The translations under genes were made by a program, and so were the position numbers. This document shows positions 33,901 through 46,700 of a stretch of 64,000 nucleotides of DNA, one piece after another. Origin of the DNA: Choristoneura fumiferana (lineage: Eukaryota; Arthropoda; Insecta; Lepidoptera; Tortricidae); NCBI RefSeq assembly GCF_025370935.1, contig NC_133485.1, forward strand, positions 4,841,104 through 4,905,103, written 5' to 3'. The first letter of the stretch is position 1. Each line of letters opens with the position of its first letter. The notes beneath the pieces are model-generated. The model was not told the DNA's origin. It saw nothing but the letters and a program-made list of their open reading frames with translations, and did no database searches.

Positions 33901-34181
33901 AAATTGAAAATACAAACTGAAATATAGATGCACAGAAAAACCAGAAAAATAAGACCAACACTGGGAATCGAACCCAGCTTCTGCTTAAGTGGCTAAATAA
34001 GAAACAAACAAGCTGAGATATGTGGTGCATAGGGGAAATTCGTGTCTGTGCCGTTGACCAACAGTGGTGTAGCGGTATAGCACGCGGTACGGAATACCGA
34101 GGACCTGGGTTCGATTCCCAGTGTTGGTCTTATTTTTCTGGTTTTTCTGTGCATCTATATTTCAGTTTGTATTTTCAATTT
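33901..34181. mobile_element. Fold-back tRNA-derived SINE with perfect 77-bp arms
   Basis: The arms 33901-33977 and 34105-34181 are exact reverse complements over 77 bases by eye. The right arm is the 3' half of a tRNA-like head plus a body; the left arm is an inverted copy of the same segment. A 127-base loop holds the 5' half of the tRNA-like head. See the tRNA-like feature inside it. Confidence 0.88.
34056..34129 (+). repeat. tRNA-like SINE head (not a functional tRNA)
   Basis: GACCAAC and GTTGGTC pair as a 7-bp acceptor stem, TGGTGTAGCGGT resembles a pol III A box and GGTTCGATTCC is a B box. The anticodon loop ACGGAAT lacks the U33 and the fifth stem pair is G-A, so it is a pol III-promoted SINE head rather than a tRNA gene. 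Confidence 0.65.
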
Positions 34182-34395
34182 AGGTTTTACGGGATGACCG
34201 TAAAAGTAAAAATTTGGAATTGAAATAAAAAATATAAAAAGATTCCAAAAAACCAATCTTGATTAAAGTTTTCCCAATATGAAAACCGTAATATTACCTA
34301 TTACATAATACACCCCAATTCCCAATGGTCACGGTAGAGATACCCGTACAACCGAGGGTAGACTTTGGACCTCAGTTGCACTTTACTTTGGACCG

Positions 34396-34408
34396 GTTGC
34401 TAGGCAAC
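34396..34408 (+). promoter_or_regulatory. RFX X-box upstream of meckelin
   Basis: GTTGCTAGGCAAC is a perfect RYYNYY-N-RRNRAC X-box, palindromic in its five-base arms. It lies 222 bases before the meckelin ATG. RFX factors drive ciliary genes through such sites, and MKS3/TMEM67 genes in worms are known X-box targets. Function here is inferred from motif, distance and gene identity. Confidence 0.8.
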
Positions 34409-34630
34409 GGATAACAATACAAACAAACCAAAGACACCACACACCGGTGACGCTCTTTTGTTATAAATTCTCATTTCAAATTCCCAGGAGAGTTAATTCA
34501 GGCAAATTTTAACGTTATTACGTCATTCCTGGAATAACGCCGCTGTTAACAATTTCTGCAACGTTAAATCTCTACGTTAAATATCCATAAAAGTGAATGT
34601 ACAATCAAGTTTTAATTAACCCGTAGAATT

Positions 34631-34790
34631 ATGACGGCAACCCTTTGGTTGGATTGTGTTGTTTTTGTTTGTTTGAGTTGTGTAATGGCTTTGGAACCTG
34701 GGTCTTGTAGGACAAATGAGTACTACGAGCCAGGCGCGATGGTGTGTCAACTCTGTCCTGCTAATGCTTCCTTGGTTGCATCGGATGATG
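34631..34790 (+). CDS. TMEM67: Meckelin exon 1 (start and signal peptide)
   Basis: ATG at 34631, followed by LWLDCVVFVCLSCVMA, a cleavable signal sequence, then EPGSCRTNEYYEPGAMVCQL. Donor GATG/GTAAGA, phase 1. This ATG is the first in frame and gives the secretion signal the family requires. Confidence 0.88.
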
Positions 34791-37700
34791 GTAAGAGAAG
34801 TCAGAAAAAGTTAATTAGTTCATAATCACATAAGACCAGTGGAGAATTATATTGAATCAGGTGTTACTTTGCGGAGGTCCATATCAATGTACTGAAACAA
34901 TGAGCATACTACCTAATTGTTTGTTTATTAGTGGAGAATACTTCGAGTGTACTAAAAATACGAAAGTACCTCTGTCTGTCTAAAAGTACCTCTTTTTTAA
35001 ATTAAATTTAGTACGGAGATATTTTGAGGACATAGGTCATCCTATATCTATATAAATCTTATCCCGGAAAATTGCATAGGTAGGTAAGGTAGTTATGGGA
35101 AGATAGCGTTAAATGAATACTCGGCTGGCGAAGTCGCGGGCTAAAACCAGTGAAGACATTGTACTTAGATGATACGAACTCTTGCAACTAATAATGATGG
35201 GCAAAGTGGCAGGCAAAAAAACAGCGGGCTGTAGGAAGAAATCGTGGCTACCTACGCAATATATCATTAAAAATTATTTGGCAAAAGACCATATCAGATA
35301 TATATACAGAGCTGACTGCGACTGCCAACCTTCACTAGTTGAGGAGGCACTTGAAGAGAGCAGAGACCAGCTTGATCGTTTGTCTCTCTCGTTCAATAAA
35401 AAATAAATAAAGAAGAACAAGCGTATTCATGGTAAACATTTATTGTTGAGCAACATTGTTGAATCAACGTGTTGCTGAGTTTACGCTCACCAAGCGGCAA
35501 CACGGCAACATGCAGTGATCAACTCTGCAACGCGCAGTCTTGCCCGCAATAACACGTTGATTCAACAATGTTGTTCACCAAATGTTGACCAATACGACGA
35601 AATGTTGATACAGGGCTTTATACATTTATTTTTGATATCCCTTGTAACTTTTGTTAATTTTCTTTGTACAATAAAGAGTTTACATACATACATACATACA
35701 TACTTTTAAAGAGACAATTTACAGGTCAAATGAAGTTAATTGCTGTAAGACACTCTTTCTGTTTAAAAGATAATCAAGAGTTAAGCTAATTAAGTTAGCA
35801 GTAAAACAGCGTTAAGGTCCTTAATTAATGTTTTTTTTTTCAAAGTCCATAACTACCTAATCCGTGTTTATTTCACGCATAATTTTAGCAAAAGAAAGTT
35901 AAATATGTGGATTTTTTGATGCCTCTCTCGTGTGTCACGTCAATGTCACTAGTCAAGTGTGTTTATTTTACAATTTAACAATTAACAATGAATGTGATGC
36001 TATTGTATACAAGAAAAAATGATTTTTCGGTCAATCAACTTTTTCTGGTTTGTTATTCTGTCCCGTTGTCCAAGAGACAACAGTGACAGTTAAAAAAAAA
36101 CTGCTTCAAAGCAATATATTTTATATCAATATATATGCAACTAATATGCTTAGGAGCTATAGTCTATAAAATAATGAGCTTGTAATTATGTCGAAAATTT
36201 ATACTCGATGATTTTTTTTTTTTTTAATTTTATTTTCGAAGTTAACGGATATAAAAAAAACGGTGTATATTAGAAATTGAATTTAAAATCTACGCTCACA
36301 GGCTTTGCGTGTTCTTGCGAGGAGCACAGTGTGCCGGTGACACCCGGGCGGTGTAAGCCGTGCGGTGCCGCGGCGGTCGTGTCTTCAGACGGTGCGGCGT
36401 GCGTGCCCCGGCGCTGTCAGGGCGCCGCGGGCCGTACTGTGTGCAGGAAGTGCCCTGCTGACTATATCTCGGGTTAGTGTGTGATCCAAGTAGTGTGGTA
36501 ATGACATCGGGAAGATCCAAACTATGCGGTGCCACGGCGGTCGTGTCTTCAGATGGTGAGGCGTACATGCCCCGGGGCTGCCAGGGCACCGCGGTCCGCA
36601 CTGTGTGCAGGAAGTGTCCTGCTGACTATCCCCTTATTCATAAACGACAATCAAACCTATTTTAGTTAAAATGCCGCTAAAATTCGTTTGTCCTTATCTG
36701 TCACTTCGACATTTGTATTTGTTAGAAAGGGACAAAGCATTTGTTAGTTAACATAGGCTTGTTAAGTTTTATGAATAAGGGGTAAGGGGTATATATCTCG
36801 GGTTAGTGTGTGATCCAAGTAGTGTGGTAATGTCATCGGGAAGATCCAAACTATGCGGTGCCACGGCGGTCGTGTCTTCAGATGGTGCGGCGTGCATGCT
36901 CCGGCGCTGCCAGGGCGCCGTGGGCCGCACTGTGTGCAGGAAGTGCCTTGCTGACTATATCTCGGGTTAATGTGTGATCCAAGTAATGAGGTAGTGACAT
37001 CGATCGGTAAGATCCAAATTATGCTGTGCCACGGCGGTCGTGTCTTCAGACGGTGCTGCGGTCGTGTCACGTCGCTGCCAGGGTGCTGCAGTCACACTGT
37101 GCGCAGGATCACACACTAACCCGAGATATAGTGAACAGGGACTATATCTCGAGTTAGTGTGTGATCCAAGTTGTGTGGTAATGCCATCGGGAAGATCCTA
37201 ACCTTGTGGTGCTCGGCGGTGGTGTTTTTAGACAGCATCAAGGGCCGCACTATGAACAGGAACTGTTCTGATGGCTATAACTTGGGTTAGTGTGTGATAC
37301 AATTAAATGTGTAATGACATCGAGGAGCTGCAAACCTGTGCAGTGCCACGGCGCTGCAAGTGCAACTTGGGTCGCACTGTGTGCAGGAAGTGCCCTGCTG
37401 ACTGTATCTCGCTTAGTGTATCGCTATATCCAAGTAGTGTCGTCATGACACCGCGCCGTAAAGATTCCAACCATGTGGTGCGCGACGGTAATGTTTTTAT
37501 ATGTAGAGCTTCGCGGGTGTTTGTATGCAGGAAATACCCTGCTGACTATATCTCAAATTAGTGTGAGATCCAAGTGGAATTGTTAATTACACCGCGGAGT
37601 TGCAATTTTTTGCGGTAGTGTCCATCACGGTAGTGCATTGTGTGCATGAAGTGCTCTGCTGACTATTTTTCGGGTTACATAATGTGTGATTAATTGGTAT

Positions 37701-40700
37701 GTAATGACATCGAGGGGCTGCAAACCTGTGCGGTGTTAAGGCGCTGCCAATACGCCGTGGGTCACACTGTGTGCACAGACAGTACCCTGCTGACTATATC
37801 TCGAGTTATAGTCTAAGATCCAAGAAATGCAGTAATGGACATTAGGAAGCTTCATACCTACCATGCAGTGCTTAGCTGTCGAGTTTTCAAAAAGCGCTAA
37901 GGTTGGCAACAATTTTACTTGTCAGTCTTCTGATTACGAGTTTTATGAGTTTGAGTTTCTCTTGTGAGTGCATATTTCTTATTCTTTCTTCACTAACCCT
38001 TTTTTTTGTTTATATCTTCATCACCAGTGACCCAAAACTTCGACGGCTCGCCAATGAAGGAGGTGCTCTGCGTGAAATGCGCGCGCGGCTACAAGCCCTC
38101 GGGCAACGCGTGCGTGCGCTGCGCGGGCTGCGCGTGCGCCCGCAACGAGGTGATCGTGCGCGACGCGTGCGTGCCGCGGAGCTTCGTTAACGCTCGCCAG
38201 AAGTACGAAGGGGGCTTGCATCCGTACGCGCTGCTTGATGTCGTGAAATACGAATATCTTTGCATTGTAAGTATACCGAGCGACAAAAAATCTGGCCCTC
38301 AAACTAGTAGGTAATTTTGTATTGGACGACCGGATGGCCAAGTGGTTAGAGAACCTGACTACGAAGCTTGAGGCTTCGTACATACTTAAATACATATTAA
38401 ACATCCAAGACCCGAGAACAAACATTCGTATTATTCATACAAATATCTGCCCCGGCCGGGAATCGAACCCGGGACCTCAAGCTTCGTAGTCAGGCTCTCT
38501 AACCACTAGGCCATCCGTCGTCAACCTGCACCTCTACACAGCGTACATACATTACACGAGACAGATAGGCGATGAGTGAAATTTAATTGCTATTTACTTA
38601 ATTTTAAATACGTGTGACATACGGACGGACGGACAGGACGAAACTTTGGTCCGTTTTTGACATTTTTGTTAAAGCAATGATTTGTAACCTCTGTAGTAAT
38701 AGTTTTAATATCTATGGTTAAAGGAAGAAGACTTGACGCTGTTACATTTGAATTTGTCTCTTGAATGATTTGTGTTGTGTATGAGAGTAATAAATATAAA
38801 TCCACGGTAATCCATTGCATATTATTTAACATGGTAGCAGAGCGGTAAATAAAGGAAATAAAATGAATTAAAGATTGTAAACACTGAAATAGTTTGAAGA
38901 AATAAGGTGAGATTAGATTGTTTTGAAGAATGGCGAACGTGAGAGAAGATTGTCCTATACAAATTTTCGATGGAAATAATTACGATAAATGGAGATTTAG
39001 ACTGCAACTACTCATGGAAATGAAGGGATGTTATGAGGCAATGATAAATGAAATGAGACCGGAAAATATAAAGGAAAATGACTGGATAAAAATGGATTTG
39101 AAAGCAAAAAATTTAATTGTCACGAGTGTTACGGACAGTCAGCTTGAAATAATTATATCGGAATCGACTGCGTGGAGCATGATTACAAAATTTGATGCAA
39201 TATATCGAGTAAAGTCAACTGCAAATAAGTTACTGTGCAAACGTAAGTTATTGAAATTAAAAATGGCGGAAGATGACAACCCCGTAGATTTTTTGAATTT
39301 ATTTGAAAAGAATATTAACGAATTGAAGAATGCCGGTGAAGAAATGACTGAAGATGATAAATTGAATCATTTATTGTTGTGTTTACCAGAAAGTTACACA
39401 CATATAGTGGATATTGTTGATGCATTGCCAGCGAAAGACAAGTCAGTTGAGTATGTGAAGTCGAAACTAATATTAAATTACAAGAAAAAAGAAGAGAATG
39501 AGTCTAAAGGACTAGAAACATTTAATATTCAGAAGAGAATGTCTCAAGTAAGAATAAGAAATTGTTATGGCTGTAACGAGCCCGGTCATTACCAAAGAGA
39601 TTGTCCAAAAAATATGGTAAGGGAGCAAAATGTACCAAGATGGCAAGGAAACTATAATATTAGGGGAAATAGCAACATTAGAGGAATATACAACTGGAGA
39701 GGAAAAAGTTATAGAGGCACAAGAGGAAATTCGAGAATGATGTCAAGAGGTAGAGGTAATTTTTCAGGGACAACACGAGGTATGACACGAGAATGTTATT
39801 ATAATCCAGCCCAGGATGATACGAGAGGAGATAATTCTTTTAATGTCGAAGTGATGACTTCAGCGAGAGATCCGGTGAGTGAAGATTATTCCAATAAAGA
39901 CAATTTAACATGGTTATTAGATAGTGGATGTTCTGACCACATTATAAATAGTGACGAATATTTTGTAGAATATAAAACTTTAGATAACCCGATTGATATT
40001 AAAGTAGGAGATGGTTTTTCTTTAAAAGCGAATAAGGTAGGAAATGTGTTAATGTATTTCTATGTGAACGGGAACTGGCTTAGAACAACGATTAGGAATG
40101 TATATTATGTACCCAGCATGAAACGAAACTTATTGAGTGTATCTTCAATTACGAGTTATAATAGTTATGTAGTTTTTGATAATGATGGAGCTAAGATTTT
40201 TAATGGGTCTAGTAATAATGTATTAGCTATTGCTGAGAGGAAAAATAAGTTGTTTATATTGAATGGGAAAGTAGGTAAAACAATTGTAAAATCATACACA
40301 ACAAATAGTAACATGACTGAAAAAGAAAAATGGCATCGAATTCTTGGACATACTAATTTTATTAATTTGAATAAAATGTGCCAACAAAAGTTATTAGAAG
40401 GTTTACCAGAAAGAATTGAAAATGATTATGTGCAGTGTGAGATTTGTTTAATGAATAAAATGCATAATTTACCTTTTGAAAATAATAGACAGCGTGCAAA
40501 AGATATTTTAGAGATAGTGCATACAGACGTAAACGGTCCATTGAACCCTACAGGTGTTGCAGGTGAACGTTACTTTGTATCTTTTATTGATGATTTTAGT
40601 AGAATAGCAAAAGTGTATTGCATTAAATATAAAAGTGAAGTGTTTGAATGTTTTGAAGCTTATATGAATTTAGTTGAAAATATGACTGGGAAGAGAATAA

Positions 40701-43700
40701 AGGAACTGCGTTGTGATAATGGAAGAGAATATATAAATAAAGTTTTTACAGGTTGGCAAAAGATAAAGGGATATTCATAAATCCATGCCCTCCATACACG
40801 CATGAGTTGAACGGAGTTGCAGAAAGATTTAACAGAAGTGTCATGGATAGAGCGAGATGCTTAATTTCAGAAGCGAATGTAGATAAAAAATACTGGCCAA
40901 TTTTTGTGGAGACTGCAGTGTACATAGGAAATAGACTGTTAACGAATACAGTAATAAAAAGAACGCCTTATGAAATATTTACTGGAAGAAAGCCCGATGT
41001 GTCAAAAATGAGAATAATTGGAAGTAAGGTTTTTGTGAGAATTCCTGAAGCAAAAAGAACGTCGAAACTGAATCCAAAAGGAGTTAAAGGTATTTTAGTA
41101 GGATACACAAATACGGGATATAAAATATTAGTAGACAATAAAATGACTGAAACAAGACACGTAACATTTATAGATGAGACTGCTAGAGTGATTGAAAATA
41201 ATGAAGATGGAAGTGAAGACGAAAATAATGAAGTATTTGAAGACGCGGTTGAGGATACAGGAGATCAATTGGCACCACAAGAAGCTAGAGAAGTGATTGA
41301 ATATGGAAGACCACAGAGAACAAGAAAAGTGCCAGAAAAATATAAAGATTTTGTAGTTTATGTAAATACTTGTAATGCGACTGTACCAGAAAATTATAAA
41401 GAGGCCATTAATAATTCTGAATCAGCAAAATGGAAGAAGGCTATGCAGTCAGAGATAAACAGTTTGGAAAAAAATGAGACATGGGATTTGGTAGATGAAC
41501 CAAGTGATAAAAATATTATAGAAGTAAAATGGATTTATACGATTAAATCTAATGGAACATACAAAGCCAGAGTTGTTGCCAGAGGTTTTCAACAAATGTA
41601 TGAAGAAAATGAAGAAATATATTCACCCGTTGCTAGAATGACTACCTTGAAAGTTTTGCTATCGACTGCTTGTGTACGAGGATGGTATATTGAACAGATG
41701 GACGTAGAAACAGCATTTTTAAATGGAAGTATAAAGTCAGAAGTATACATATATCCACCAGATGGCTATGACGTTGAACCAAATAAAGTTTGTTTATTAA
41801 AAAAGGCACTGTATGGACTGAGAGAAAGTCCACGAGATTGGTATGATTGCATTCACGAATTCTTTTGCAGCATAAATTTGAAGAGATCTGCATATGACTA
41901 TTGTTTATATACAGGGAGTGTGAATAATAATAAGGTTTACATTATTTTATATGTGGATGACTTATTGATTACAGGTGAAGATAAGAAGAGTATAAATAAA
42001 GTGAAAGAAATGTTAAGTGATAGATTTCGTATGAAAGATTTAGGATGTGTAAAACAGTATTTGGGTATTGACATTGATTATGATCGGGAAGAAAAGAAAA
42101 TGGTTTTAAGTCAAGAACATTACATTGAAAGCTTGTCAGAGAAATACAACATAAAAGATTCAAAAGGATTTGATACGCCCATGGAAATGAATCTGAAACT
42201 GGAGCCTGCAGAGAAAATAAATGATAAATTGAAATATAGGAACTTAATAGGAGCGCTTTTATACGTGGCAAATGGAACACGACCAGATGTGGCGTATTCA
42301 GTAAATTATATGAGCAGATTTCAGAAGAGTCATGATGATACTCACTATAAATATGCTTTGCGAGTGTTAAAATATTTATATCACACAAGAAGATTAAAGT
42401 TGAATTATGGAACGGTGTATAATGAAATGTTGAACGCGTACGTAGATGCCGATTGGGCAGCGGATATGCAAGACAGAAAATCAACAAGCGGAATAGTAAT
42501 CAAAGTCTTTGGAAATGTTGTGATGTGGAGGTCTCAGAAACAGAAGATTGTGTCGAGAGCTTCTACGCATGCAGAATACTATGCTTTAGCTGATTGTGTT
42601 GAAGAGGTATTGCCAATTAAAGGAGTATTAGGGGATTTAGATGTTGAAATTAAAAACGGTATAAATATATATGAGGACAATACAGGGGCAATTGGTTTGG
42701 CTAGAAATGGGAAGTTTTCCAAGAATTCGAAACACATTGACATAAGTTACCATTTTGTGAATGATTACGAAAAGAAGGGGTTAATTAATGTTCTGAAAAT
42801 ATCGACTGATAATCAGATAGCTGATATGTTAACAAAAGCTTTAGGAAGAATTAAGTTTCAGAAATTTAGAGAGTTATTAGGCATTAGAGATGATAAATGT
42901 GTACTTAATTATTAGTTTGAATGTATTTAATGGGTTGTAAAGGTCACAAATCAAGGAGGTGTGTTAAAGCAATGATTTGTAACCTCTGTAGTAATAGTTT
43001 AAATATCTATGGTTAAAGGAAGAAGACTTGACGCTGTTACATTTGAATTTTGTCTCTTGAATGATTTGTGTTGTGTATGAGAGTAATAAATATAAATCCA
43101 CGGTAATCCATTGCATATTATTTAACAATTTTGACTAAAAATTACAAAGATGAAACGCGTCCACGTTCGGGAGTGGGGGCCCGTGACGTCACTCCTTAGT
43201 ATAAAGTGTACATAGGCGTGTCATTACACGAAACTTTACCTACAAGTGCATTTTACAGATACTTACACATTTATTTCAGAAAGTTACTTATGGTATGGCA
43301 TTATGCTTAGATATTATGTATATTTTTATAAATTTATCCTATGGACGTATCACATAAAAAGAGGGGCGAAGAAGAAAGAAAGAAAGGAAATGCTTATTCG
43401 ACAATATAGTTTAACTTGTAGGTAACATAGGTACATCGGTCATGATATTGCGTTCCCGAAGTTAAATTTACCAAAAAACTTCTATCTCAGATACCACACG
43501 AATGAAAACGCGAATAAATTGCGAAATAATACTAATTCAAAATAAAGAATTGGTTACGAATGTATACTCTCTTAAGCTGTCTGAGTGCCGACTAGCTCCG
43601 AAACCCAATCCTTAAACGATGTAGCGGCATTAAGTAGCAAAAATATACAAAGCCTTTTTATCTCCATTCCGTCCAAGACATATCTATTTATAAGCTTTTA

Positions 43701-46700
43701 TAATAACTTGTACTTAGCGTTTTAAATGTAGAAGTTTTATTTTGTGAGTCATGGTTTCAGAATTTGCTAAATATTTTTCGACTAATTTCTGAACCAAGCT
43801 GTCTGTAAAGTTAGGTAAGGGAAATTTGAAAAAAAGAACATGCTATGTTTTTTACTTATAGTTTTTTATTTTACTAGCTGGTGCCCGCGGCTTCGCCCCG
43901 GTGTAGTTTTTATTTAATTTTCTAAATCTTCTTTTATAAAGACCTTCTCCTGACAATAGCAAACACAACAAAAAAAGTCGGTCCAGCCGTTCACGCGTGA
44001 TGCCGTGACCAAGGGAAATAGGGATTCATTTTTATATATTAAAAATTATATAAAGATTTTAATTCTAATGTAATATTTCCATTACGAGAATAATTTCTGT
44101 GATTGGTGTTGGTAAATAAAAGGCTATACCTACTTGATTTGGATAGTTACCTACCTATTTAACTAAATGTAAACAAAACAACGTCAATTGGTGTCTTAAA
44201 TATTGAAATATCTAAATATTTACATTTCTGTATTGATTGATACACTAGTATAGTTTGTATTACACTGATAGATAAGTAAAATGTTTAAATCGTTGAATTT
44301 ACCAAATCAGGCAGCTAAAGTTTGTTTACATTTAGTTAAATTACCTATCCAAGCCAAGTATACTCGTAGTTCGTCACAGATTCAATTTTGAATGTGCTTA
44401 TAACGGAACATGTACGATTTTGCGGTAAATGTTCAGCGGATCGTTGTATACCTATGTATATTTGTATTGTTGAGGTTTTATCAGCACATCACTCATATGG
44501 GGAGGGCGCGTGAACGTCAACATAGCGGTTAATTTTTGATTGATGGTAGTTTAGATGCAAGGTTACTATTAGGTTACTTTGTTTTGACTTAAAGTCCTTG
44601 CGGTCACTGACTGACTATGAAGGTAGACTGTGGGTTTGATTTTCACAAACGATTGTTACTTCTATAATGAGTATATTTTCTATTTAGTCCGTGCCGTGTG
44701 TAATTCATCTGGGGCAAATATTTACGCGCGGGCTACAGAGACACAACATTGAAAGGTCATTGTACGAAATTCTTCGTGCTTCGCGACCAGACTTTTAGTA
44801 TAGTATAATGTGTTACGCTAACTGGCGCTGGTGCGTGCCCGTTCATTGCACCTACGCATGTTTTAGCGGCGACTCTTACACATATATATTTATGAAGTTG
44901 TGAAAAACCTGCGAGGTATCTAAGTATTTTGAATTCATTAAATTTCGTTTTAAACAGCATCACAACTACAGAGCCTGTCGCACTTTGGCCAGCGAATGTG
45001 TCAAGAATTTCTACACAAATGAGGCAGCCGGCCCGTGTAGGCTGTGGATGCAGCCGAATTTGGTGTCACACAAAGGTAAAATACATTGAAAGCAAAATAA
45101 AGAAACTAGATACCTGATTAAACGGTTTAACTCACGATTATAAGCCAGGGAATGGTCCGACTAGTTTCGATGCGTTTTAACCGTCTCATTTTTTGGATAC
45201 TTTTCTGTAAAAATGGCCGAATATTGTGATACAGTTTTTAGTTATCTGGTAGAAATACAGGACTCTAACAAATTATCGAAAACGACATCAAAATCTATGG
45301 CCATTACGGTATTTGACCATTGAAATTCAGTATATGTCGGCGGCCAATCGTGAAATCCGCCAGATCACGAAATTCCTAGGAATATCGTGAAATGGCGCCA
45401 TTTTATGATATGCCTACACGTTGGCCAGGCATATCACGATGTGCCTGAGAAGCAATACGGCAGATCGATTAGAGCAATGCATTCGTCGATATTCCTAGCT
45501 CTATACCGTGCACATCGTGGTGTGCCAAAGAAAAGAAAAAATTAGGTACGACGACGCTTCTTGGTTAGTATAAATTGTGAACACAACGCACGAGCCGAGC
45601 GAGCGAAGCGAGCGTGCCGCGTCAGCGGCCGGCGAAGAGCCAGAACCGATATGGCGCCGCGTTTCATTATATGCCTAGGAATTTTATGATCTGCCTAAAC
45701 TGGCCAAATCATGAAATGGCGGCGTTTCATATGCCAAGGAATTTCATGATCAGCTTAAACGCGTCACTAGGCAAATCATTAAACGTTGAGTTTTGAACGA
45801 TATGGCAGATGTCCCCTAGTCAATTCATAAAATGGCGCGATTTCACGATATGCCTAGGAATTTCGTGATCTCGCGGATTTTACGATCTGCCGCCGACACA
45901 TATATACTGAATTTCATCAAGGACATAGTATGTTTTTTATTCCGGCAAATTCTTGAACGGGCAAATTGCATAGTTCCCGCGGAACAGCGATTTAAACGAA
46001 TTCTAGAGGAATTCTACGCAGACGGAGCCGCGCGGCAACAATTAGGAAGTACCTAATAGTAAACGTACGTCTGCACATTTGCGCTGCTTTCTGTACTTAA
46101 AACGTAGACTAATACTGAACGAGATGGTGGCAAAGTGGCAATGCGAGATACCTCTATCCTGTATATGTATGTGTGAGGACGTAATTGTTTGTCTGTCCGT
46201 TCCTGCAGGTTTGCCCGCGCTGCTAATCGAATCCCCGAACGACAAGGACCCCGGGATCGATCTCCCTCGGGGCGAGGTACGTCATGTAGGTACAGTCAGC
46301 AGAAGCGACAAAAGTGTGATCTGAACAGTCAAACAGGCGACTGACTTGTATAAACGCGCTCGTGAAGGTATCCACTCACTTGCTATTGGCAGCAAGAGCC
46401 ATCTACGTGTCAAAACGAGTACTTATTTTTTACAAGGTTTTATTTAACTTGCCCTGTTCGTTTATTTATTTGGGTCAAATCTTGCAAGTTAAATTTGACC
46501 CACTTCCAGTAGTTCGATCTACTTGAAATTTGGTAAACTTATGTAAATATGGGGACAATACATTCTCTCAATCATATCATTTCTTTTAATAATAGAAAGC
46601 TACAGTGTGTCTCTCATCGACAATAAAGAATACCCGCGGGATTTCTAGTTTCTCGGGATATAATCCTATATCGTGTATTAAGTCGAATCGTGTTTAATGT

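Larger units (their letters stand above)
36473..37870 (+). repeat. Decaying tandem array derived from meckelin exon 2
   Basis: About eight full units and one partial, 120-190 bases each, repeat the exon plus its donor flank. Landmarks recur in each: GTTAGTGTGTGATCCAAGTA, TGCGGTGCCACGGCGGTCGT, ACTGTGTGCAGGAAGTGCCC and TGCTGACTATATCTCG. Similarity to the exon is highest in the first units and falls with distance. A MITE (36630-36782) splits unit 2 and a hairpin (37106-37167) lies at a unit junction. The units after the exon have no usable acceptor or uninterrupted phase-1 frame, so they are probably not alternative exons. Confidence 0.9.
38667..43127 (+). mobile_element. Ty1/copia LTR retrotransposon, young, one frame break
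   Basis: Complete element: 165/166-base LTRs, 5-base target duplication ATTTT (38662-38666 and 43128-43132), primer site, Gag-Pol frame, purine tract and LTR. The LTRs differ by about one substitution and one indel, so insertion was recent. The Gag-Pol frame is continuous except for one shift in the integrase near 40750-40780. It lies in meckelin intron 3, in the sense orientation. Confidence 0.95.

Noticed and set aside
34056..34129. Functional tRNA gene
   Set aside because: Acceptor stem and B box are good, but the anticodon loop lacks U33, one stem pair is G-A, and the block is the head of a fold-back SINE.
36477..36665. Alternative meckelin exon in array unit 2
   Set aside because: The open frame starts within former intron sequence, lacks the acceptor, and is broken by a MITE before the donor.
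36302..37870. CRISPR-like array
   Set aside because: Repeats are long, degenerate and exon-derived in a eukaryotic gene; no unique spacers.
41969..42487. 172-codon minus-strand frame
   Set aside because: Shadow of the copia reverse transcriptase/RNase H frame.
45832..46056. Possible meckelin exon encoding a 74-residue frame
   Set aside because: Overlaps the MITE end and adding it would break the exact phase match between exons 4 and 5.
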